Under the pieces are notes generated by a model that had not been told where the DNA came from, ran no database searches, and worked only from the letters and a program-made list of their open reading frames with translations. From assembly GCA_020216575.1 (NCBI GenBank), contig JAIUYC010000223.1, forward strand, positions 1-6,651: 6,651 nucleotides of DNA, written 5' to 3'. Of the stretch, positions 1-4,719 are shown in pieces. How positions within the stretch are numbered: position 1 is the stretch's first letter; the number at the start of each line of letters is the position of its first letter. The stretch comes from Coleofasciculus sp. S288 (GTDB lineage Bacteria > Cyanobacteriota > Cyanobacteriia > Cyanobacteriales > Coleofasciculaceae). Position numbers and translations under genes: made by a program.

Positions 1-785
1 CCAAGAAAAACTACCTTGTAGATCAGTACGAAATCCTTTCTGAATCGCAGCGCCAACTTCCCCGCATCTACTTAGAACACGATCCACCTCGCGAACATCC
101 TACGGATACGCACCATCCAGTCGATGACCCTAATGTCCTTCTCATCCACGTTACAGCGTTCAATGACTTGATGTGGGACAGTGGGCGTACCCCAACCCGC
201 GTTATCGAACATGGGGTTATTGTGCCAGAGGATGTCCAATATACGGGTGAGTTGGAGCGGGGATTGGTCGTTGTTAACAATCTGCACAAACGGGGACGCC
301 GCCTGGGTGCAGATGTGTTCGATCGCGTCCGAACTCAGATTCCCCTTGACCTCATCGGCATGGATTCAGAAGCGCTAGGTGGATTGGGTGAGATAAAACG
401 CGATCCCTTAAGTGCCTTCGAGTCCCGCTACCGATTCTTTTTCAACCCCATTCGCTACACCAGCCTGGGTTTAGCCGTGTGCGAAGCCATGATGATTGGC
501 ATGCCAATTATCGCTCTAGCAACCACGGAAATGGTGACGGTAATAGACAACGGTGTCTCTGGCTACGTGGATACCAACATTAACCGACTCGTGGAGCGAA
601 TGCAGGAGTTACTTGATAACCCTAGCGAAGCTCATCGCTTAAGTGCAGGTGCTCGTCGTCAAGCACAGGAGCGATTTAACATTCAACGATTTATTCAGGA
701 TTGGGATGAGGCGTTTGCCCTAGTGACTGGGAATTCCTCTCTACCTCTCCCTCTCACCCCAACAGTTGCGGGAGGAAAGCGATGA
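1..785 (+). CDS. Glycosyltransferase, GT-B fold (GT4-like), 5'-truncated by window edge
   Basis: The reading frame is open from base 3 to the TGA at 783-785 (260 codons), so the gene begins outside the window; an internal TTG at 168 is not its start. Seen: an N-domain remnant ending near LLIHVTAFNDLMWD, a hinge (VIEHGVIVP), then a Rossmann-like C-domain with LGLAVCEAMMIGMPIIAL and DNGVSGYVD, the usual donor-binding region of GT-B retaining enzymes. About 100-150 N-terminal residues are missing compared with a typical 350-420 residue GT4 protein. The first Glu expected in the EX7E motif is Thr (codon 459-461); the second is kept (483-485). The C-terminal tail (SSLPLPLTPT) is low-complexity and comes from a pyrimidine-rich stretch. 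The stop overlaps the next start by ATGA, implying coupled translation. Inferred role: sugar transfer to a surface glycan, probably cytoplasmic; donor and acceptor are unknown. Confidence 0.85.
   Translation, partial: KKNYLVDQYEILSESQRQLPRIYLEHDPPREHPTDTHHPVDDPNVLLIHVTAFNDLMWDSGRTPTRVIEHGVIVPEDVQYTGELERGLVVVNNLHKRGRRLGADVFDRVRTQIPLDLIGMDSEALGGLGEIKRDPLSAFESRYRFFFNPIRYTSLGLAVCEAMMIGMPIIALATTEMVTVIDNGVSGYVDTNINRLVERMQELLDNPSEAHRLSAGARRQAQERFNIQRFIQDWDEAFALVTGNSSLPLPLTPTVAGGKR
771..776 (+). promoter_or_regulatory. Shine-Dalgarno for the GT-GmhA fusion gene
   Basis: GGAGGA lies 5 nt before the ATG at 782 and inside the end of the preceding gene. With the ATGA stop/start overlap it fixes the start of the fusion gene and points to translational coupling. 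Confidence 0.8.
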
Positions 786-2851
786 AAAAACGGATAGCCC
801 TAATCAGCGAACATGCATCGCCTTTGGCAATTCTTGGAGGTGTGGACGGCGGTGGCCAAAACGTCTATGTCGGAGAGGTTGCCAAGAACTTAGCTTCCCT
901 TGGTTACGAGGTTGATATCTTCACGCGACGGGATAGCGAGGTTCTACCTGAAGCAGCAGAGTGGGTGAATGATGTTCGCATCATCCACGTTCCGGCTGGT
1001 CCGGCTGAATACGTGCGTAAGGAAGACTTACTGCCCTTTATGGCAGAGTTTACAGCTTTTATCCTCAAGTTCTGCAAACAAGAGGGTAAAACCTATGACC
1101 TAATCCATGCTAACTTTTGGATGTCGGGTTTAGTCGCGGCTGAAGTCAAACAGGCGATTGGGATTCCGTTCGTTGTTACTTTCCATGCATTAGGTCGTGT
1201 CCGCCGCTTTCATCAAGGAGAGGCTGACCAATTTCCAACAGAGCGAATTGCGATCGAGGAGCGCATCATTGCAGAAGCCGATCGCATTATCGCTGAATGT
1301 CCCCAGGAAGAAGAAGACCTAATCCGCTTCTACCATGCCAATCCTGCCAAAATCACGATTATTCCTGGTGGGTTCGATCAAGGACAGTTTTGGTCTATCG
1401 GCAAAGCACTCGCTCGTGTAGCACTGGGACTTAACCCGAATGAACGTATTATCCTGCAACTGGGTCGGATGGTGCCTCGTAAGGGAGTCGATACCGTGAT
1501 TCGCGGCTTTGCTCGTCTCGTGAAGGAGATGGGGAGAGGGGGAGACACGGAGAAGTCTCCTATAATACTCCCCGCGTCTCCGCGTCCCCCTGTCCCCGCG
1601 TCCTCTTCCCTGCGGCTAATGATTGTGGGGGGTGAATCGGATGAACCGAACCCAGCGCTTAGTCCTGAAATTGGTCGTCTTCAGGCAGTTGCACAAGAAG
1701 AAGGTGTAAGCGATCGCGTCACATTTGTCGGACGACGCGGACGTGAGGCGCTTAAACTGTACTACAGTGCTGCCGATATCTTTGTCACGACACCCTGGTA
1801 TGAGCCATTCGGCATTACCCCCGTAGAAGCGATGGCGTGCGGCACACCCGTTATCGGTTCCAATGTGGGGGGCATTAAGTTCACTGTGCGAGATGGTGAG
1901 ACGGGTTATCTAGTTCCTCCCAAGAATCCAGATGCGATCGCAGAACGCATTGCCCATCTCTACCAACATCCCGAACTGCTAAGCCGTTTTCGACAGCAAG
2001 CCATTCGGCGTGCTAACGAGCTATTTACCTGGCAAAACGTAACGGCTGCTATTGCTGACCTCTACGAGGACGTTCTATCCATTCAAAACCCTGGCGGGGG
2101 CGCTTCCTTGCCGAGAACTCATTTGGTGACATCAGCACCTTCAAAATTCAAAATCCAAAAGGACAATCCCCCATCCCTGCACACCATAGTCGAACGTGGT
2201 TTTGACAATGTACTGGTCGCTCTCCAAGAATCGCGGCGGCAATGCTTGGATGGTATTCTCGATGTTGCCGAAGTCCTCAACACTTGCTTTGCTCAAGATG
2301 GCAAGGTGCTGATTTGTGGGAATGGTGGCAGCGCTGCCGATGCCCAGCACTTTGCCGCCGAATGTGTGGGTCGTTTCAAATGCCCAGAACGACGGGGGCT
2401 TCCAGCTTTAGCGCTCACGGCTGATACCGCCGTGTTAACAGCATGGTCTAACGACATGGGATTTGAGAACGTTTTTGCCCGACAGGTGGAAGCCTTTGGT
2501 CGTGCTGGAGATGTTCTCATCGGCATTAGTACAAGCGGTCATTCTCGCAACCTGATTCAGGCGTTTAAAACTGCTCGTCGTCTAGGTTTGCACTGCGTCG
2601 CCCTTTTAGGAAAGGACGGGGGAGATTTGCATCCACTCGCAGACCACTCAATCATTGTGCCTGCAACTGATACTCAGCATATCCAGGAAGTGCAAATTGT
2701 TGTGCTTCATCTCCTCTGTGAACTGATCGAAGAAAAGCTGAGGTTAAGTCAGTTGTCAAGGGTCAATCATCAGCCGTTAGCAACAAATGGCAATGGGCAT
2801 AAAGCTAAAGGTGAGAGGCGACAGAAAAAGCCTATTGCTTCAACCCTTTAG
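782..2851 (+). CDS. Fusion protein: GT4 glycosyltransferase + GmhA-type sedoheptulose-7-phosphate isomerase
   Basis: A 689-residue two-domain protein. Residues 1 to about 433 are a GT4 glycosyltransferase of the sucrose-phosphate-synthase/MshA style: N-terminal LGGVDGGGQNVYV (18-30), HANFW (H109), TFHALG (H135), phosphate-binding R229 and K234 in GRMVPRK, and EX7E at E341/E349. Residues about 467-665 are a SIS-fold phosphoheptose isomerase: NGGSAADAQHFAAE (514-527), GISTSGHS (581-588) and IQEVQIVVLH (634-643). H523, E527, Q635 and H643 match the metal-binding/catalytic set H61, E65, Q172, H180 of E. coli GmhA. DiaA, a non-enzymatic relative, lacks the Glu and the last His, so an active isomerase (sedoheptulose 7-P to D-glycero-D-manno-heptose 7-P) is likely. 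Oddities: a repeat-derived insert at residues about 251-276, and a linker (434-466) that looks like former intergenic DNA. Both domains lack signal peptides or membrane segments and are expected in the cytoplasm. Sugar donor and acceptor of the GT half are unknown. Confidence 0.9.
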   Translation: MKKRIALISEHASPLAILGGVDGGGQNVYVGEVAKNLASLGYEVDIFTRRDSEVLPEAAEWVNDVRIIHVPAGPAEYVRKEDLLPFMAEFTAFILKFCKQEGKTYDLIHANFWMSGLVAAEVKQAIGIPFVVTFHALGRVRRFHQGEADQFPTERIAIEERIIAEADRIIAECPQEEEDLIRFYHANPAKITIIPGGFDQGQFWSIGKALARVALGLNPNERIILQLGRMVPRKGVDTVIRGFARLVKEMGRGGDTEKSPIILPASPRPPVPASSSLRLMIVGGESDEPNPALSPEIGRLQAVAQEEGVSDRVTFVGRRGREALKLYYSAADIFVTTPWYEPFGITPVEAMACGTPVIGSNVGGIKFTVRDGETGYLVPPKNPDAIAERIAHLYQHPELLSRFRQQAIRRANELFTWQNVTAAIADLYEDVLSIQNPGGGASLPRTHLVTSAPSKFKIQKDNPPSLHTIVERGFDNVLVALQESRRQCLDGILDVAEVLNTCFAQDGKVLICGNGGSAADAQHFAAECVGRFKCPERRGLPALALTADTAVLTAWSNDMGFENVFARQVEAFGRAGDVLIGISTSGHSRNLIQAFKTARRLGLHCVALLGKDGGDLHPLADHSIIVPATDTQHIQEVQIVVLHLLCELIEEKLRLSQLSRVNHQPLATNGNGHKAKGERRQKKPIASTL
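1531..1610. repeat. Imperfect inverted repeat inserted in frame in the glycosyltransferase domain
   Basis: The left arm (1531-1554, starting ggggagagggggagacacgg) pairs imperfectly with the right arm (1576-1597, gtctccgcgtccccctgtcc plus cc), flanking a short AT-containing centre (tctcctataatac). The composition is the G-rich/C-rich type usual in cyanobacterial intergenic repeats, unlike the surrounding coding DNA. It is read in frame as Gly/Pro/Ser-rich residues about 251-276, between the helix ending LVKEM and the strand LRLMIVGG. Ends are approximate. Confidence 0.7.
2140..2160. repeat. AT-rich short repeat in the GT-isomerase linker
   Basis: This stretch contains tcaaaattcaaaatccaaaa, a pattern common between cyanobacterial genes. 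It encodes SKFKIQK (454-460) in the linker between the glycosyltransferase and SIS domains, a region with no recognisable fold. Confidence 0.5.
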
Positions 2852-2875
2852 CCCAAACACAGTTTTGAGAATTGT

Positions 2876-2881
2876 AGGAGG
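2876..2881 (+). promoter_or_regulatory. Shine-Dalgarno of the dehydrogenase gene
   Basis: AGGAGG lies 9 nt before the ATG at 2891, in a 39-bp gap after the fusion gene. It is a strong site and settles the start. No terminator is visible in the gap, so co-transcription with the fusion gene is likely. Confidence 0.8.
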
Positions 2882-2890
2882 ATAATAATT

Positions 2891-3649
2891 ATGGTGCAAG
2901 AATTAACACGCGAGACGCTAACAGGCGGGACGCTACAGGGAAAAGTTGCCATCGTCACAGGTGGAGGTCGAGGACTCGGTGAAGCGATTTGCCGGATGTT
3001 AGCAGAGGCAGGTGCGATCGCAATTGTCGCTGATATTCGAGAAGACCTGTCCGAAAAAGTTGTACAACAGATTCAAGACAATGGGGGCAAAGCGCAGGCA
3101 TTAAAGCTGGATGTTAGCGATGCCGAGCAAGTCGAAGCAGCCATTCAGAACATTGCTACCCAATACGGACGCTTGGACATCCTAATCAACAACGCTGGCG
3201 TAGATGTCACGTTGCCTGTGGATGAGCTTAGCGTGCAGGACTGGAATCGGATTATGGCAGTTAACCTGAACGGGCCATTCATCATGTCCAAATCCGTACT
3301 TCCCTACATGAAGCAGCAGGGACGCGGTCACATTGTCAATATTGTTTCGACAGCTTCAAAGCGGACTTGGCCGAATGCTTCAGCCTATCACGCGAGTAAG
3401 TGGGGACTTCTCGGCTTCAGTCATGCCCTTCACGTAGAAGCACGTCCAGAAAACATTAAAGTAACAGCCGTGGTTGCAGGTGGAATGCGGACACCGTTCC
3501 TACTAGACCGATTCCCAGATATTGATGTCAACGTCCTGCAAGACCCTAAGAATGTCGCTGACACGATTCGGTACGTGCTGATGCAACCAGAAGAGACAGT
3601 TATTCCCGAAGTAATGGTTCTACCAATGCGTGAGAAATCCTGGCCTTGA
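2891..3649 (+). CDS. Classical short-chain dehydrogenase/reductase (SDR)
   Basis: A 252-residue single-domain NAD(P)-dependent oxidoreductase of the usual classical SDR length. Seen: cofactor motif TGGGRGLG (23-30), Asp48 at the end of beta-2 (suggesting NAD(H) over NADP(H)), NNAG (100-103), N125, and the catalytic set S153, Y166, K170 (YHASK). About 17 residues precede the Rossmann fold; their codons hold a degenerate duplication (gacgctaacagg at 2914 and gacgctacagg at 2929). It is neither HldD nor another extended SDR: it lacks GxxGxxG in the form GGAGFIG and is some 60 residues too short. Position between the GmhA and GmhB functions suggests it modifies a sugar or precursor in the same glycan pathway, but the substrate cannot be told from sequence; the C-terminal region (LLDRFPDIDVNVLQDPKNVA) defines no specificity I recognise. 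Confidence 0.9.
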   Translation: MVQELTRETLTGGTLQGKVAIVTGGGRGLGEAICRMLAEAGAIAIVADIREDLSEKVVQQIQDNGGKAQALKLDVSDAEQVEAAIQNIATQYGRLDILINNAGVDVTLPVDELSVQDWNRIMAVNLNGPFIMSKSVLPYMKQQGRGHIVNIVSTASKRTWPNASAYHASKWGLLGFSHALHVEARPENIKVTAVVAGGMRTPFLLDRFPDIDVNVLQDPKNVADTIRYVLMQPEETVIPEVMVLPMREKSWP

Positions 3650-3690
3650 TGCATGATAGTGTCATTTGTCCTTAGCCTATCTAGAAAATA

Positions 3691-3740
3691 GCAGGGGGAG
3701 CAGGGGGAGCAGGGGGAGCAGGGGGAGCAGGGGGGGGGAG
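3691..3740. repeat. Nonamer tandem repeat array (gcaggggga), ending in a G9 run
   Basis: Four perfect head-to-tail copies of gcaggggga occupy 3691-3726; a fifth copy is stretched to gcag followed by further G, giving nine G in a row at 3730-3738. This is a short tandemly repeated repetitive sequence of cyanobacterial type, in the 124-bp gap between the SDR gene and gmhB. The copy number and G tract are likely to vary by slippage. Confidence 0.9.
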
Positions 3741-3765
3741 GAATTTTTATTTGACCGATTCGACT

Positions 3766-3782
3766 AATGACCAATGACTAAT
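3766..3782. repeat. Heptamer repeat (aatgacc/aatgact) spanning the gmhB start codon
   Basis: Two heptamers, aatgacc and aatgact, followed by a partial third copy (aat). The second contains the ATG at 3774-3776 used by gmhB. The heptamer family is common in cyanobacterial intergenic DNA. Confidence 0.6.
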
Positions 3783-4358
3783 CGAGCTGTCTTTCTGGAT
3801 AAGGACGGTACTCTAATTGAGGATGTGCCGTATAACGTGAATCCGGACTTGATGCGGTTGACAGTAGGCGCGGTTGAGGGATTGCGATCGCTCCATGCGG
3901 CTGGCTATAAGCTAATTATCATCTCTAACCAATCGGGTGTAGCTCGCGGCTACTTTCCAGAAGAGGCACTCTTGGCAGTAGAAGAGCGATCGCATCAGTT
4001 ATTAGCAGAAATGGGTGTACCATTGGTAGGTTTTTATTACTGTCCCCATCATCCAGACGGAACTATTCTGAAATATAAAATCAACTGCTCCTGCCGAAAA
4101 CCTGAACCCGGACTCATCTTTCGTGCTGCCCAAAAACACAACATCAACTTGGCACAGTCTTGGTTTATCGGTGACATTCTCAATGACGTAGAAGCAGGTC
4201 GTCGTGCTGGTTGCAAGACAGTGCTAATCAATAACGGGAACGAAACTGAGTGGGTTCTTTCTCCGCTAAGACTGCCCCACTATATTGCCACTGACCTTGC
4301 CGATGCTGCACATATCATCAGCAACCATAGACAAGATGTGGAGGTATTGAGCTATTAA
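3774..4358 (+). CDS. gmhB: D-glycero-beta-D-manno-heptose 1,7-bisphosphate 7-phosphatase
   Basis: A 194-residue HAD-superfamily phosphatase, the usual size for GmhB. It removes the C7 phosphate of heptose 1,7-bisphosphate, the step between the two HldE activities. Seen: nucleophile motif FLDKDGT (D9, D11), motif II in IISNQSG (S51), a zinc loop with C90, H92, C105, C107 in CPHHPDG...CSCRKP, motif III K109, and Mg-binding GDILND (D134, D138). The same zinc loop occurs in the HisB N-terminal domain, but there is no dehydratase domain and the neighbours are heptose genes. The start is forced: TGA at 3768-3770 is in frame just upstream and D9 must be included. The ATG lies in a heptamer repeat and has no nearby Shine-Dalgarno; the closest purine run (about 3736-3743) is some 30 nt away. 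Cytoplasmic. A 124-bp repeat-containing gap separates it from the SDR gene, so co-transcription is possible but not shown. Confidence 0.93.
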   Translation: MTNRAVFLDKDGTLIEDVPYNVNPDLMRLTVGAVEGLRSLHAAGYKLIIISNQSGVARGYFPEEALLAVEERSHQLLAEMGVPLVGFYYCPHHPDGTILKYKINCSCRKPEPGLIFRAAQKHNINLAQSWFIGDILNDVEAGRRAGCKTVLINNGNETEWVLSPLRLPHYIATDLADAAHIISNHRQDVEVLSY

Positions 4359-4474
4359 TTAAAAACACTGTACGGGCGGGTTTTGTTGTCAAATTATCTG
4401 TTCTAATACCAAATCACTTCTGTAACCTCCTTTATCTCTTTATCTCCTCTTCTTCTTATCTCCTCTTTTTCTCT

Positions 4475-4519
4475 CTCTGTGAACTCTGTGTCTCTGTGGT
4501 TCGTTAAAGAGATAGTCAA
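4475..4519. repeat. 45-bp dispersed repeat, copy 1
   Basis: Contains gaactctgtgtctctgtggt followed by tcgttaaaga. It matches 6514-6558 in the same orientation, with 2 mismatches in the first 31 bp and about 6 over 45 bp. A pyrimidine-rich tract precedes both copies. Confidence 0.85.
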
Positions 4520-4555
4520 CCCCTTTGGCTTATCTGTTAAACCCATCCCTATCAG

Positions 4556-4690
4556 GGGACTTCCAAAAAATAAATCATCCCAATATCCACATTGGGTAAG
4601 GGCGGGTTTTGTATTGAACTTAATGGCTTTTGTCTCTAATTTATTCGCTAAACCCGCCCCTACAAGGACATTTTTTTATTGGGAAATCCC
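4556..4690. repeat. 135-bp MITE-like fold-back element immediately upstream of hldE
   Basis: Outer arms: gggacttccaaaaaataaat and following bases (4556-4581) against the segment ending tttttttattgggaaatccc (4664-4690), imperfectly complementary. Inner arms: gtaagggcgggttt (4596-4609) against aaacccgcccctac (4650-4663), 13 of 14 bases paired. A small perfect hairpin cccaat/attggg (4579-4584, 4591-4596) lies in the left half. There is no coding content and I could not define a target-site duplication. The T7 run at 4671-4677, 7 nt after the GC-rich inner stem, could give weak termination of upstream transcripts. It ends 29 bp before the hldE start. Confidence 0.7.
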
Positions 4691-4719
4691 TAGTTTAAAA
4701 CTCAAAACTCTCCTACCTT

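Larger units (their letters stand above)
4359..4719. other. 361-bp gene-free, repeat-filled spacer before hldE
   Basis: From left to right it holds a gtacgggcgggtttt arm (4370-4384), the word ataccaaat (4406-4414), a pyrimidine-rich tract (about 4426-4479), a 45-bp repeat shared with the region after hldE (4475-4519), a degenerate arm ttaaacccatccctat (4537-4552), and a 135-bp fold-back element (4556-4690). No convincing promoter can be picked out, and I see no real gene: the open frame covering 4479-4784 is built from these repeats and runs into hldE. Confidence 0.8.

Noticed and set aside
168..785. A complete 205-residue gene starting at TTG 168
   Set aside because: The same frame is open to base 3 and the upstream residues read as normal glycosyltransferase sequence, so the gene is simply cut by the window edge.
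2141..2526. Open frames on the - strand within the isomerase domain
   Set aside because: They lie opposite a strongly conserved SIS domain and match nothing recognisable.
2180..2800. DiaA-like regulatory SIS domain
   Set aside because: The Glu (E527) and final His (H643) needed for GmhA catalysis are present; DiaA lacks both.
2891..3649. HldD, the missing ADP-heptose 6-epimerase
   Set aside because: The protein has the classical SDR TGGGRGLG/YxxxK layout and 252 residues; HldD is an extended SDR of about 310 residues with a GGAGFIG-type motif.
3430..3774. A 114-codon open frame on the - strand with a PCSPCSPC repeat
   Set aside because: It is antisense to the SDR gene, and its periodic residues are the nonamer array read backwards; no sign of a real protein.
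3774..4358. Histidinol phosphatase (HisB N-terminal type)
   Set aside because: It shares the zinc loop, but lacks the dehydratase domain and sits between a GmhA domain and HldE, which favours GmhB.
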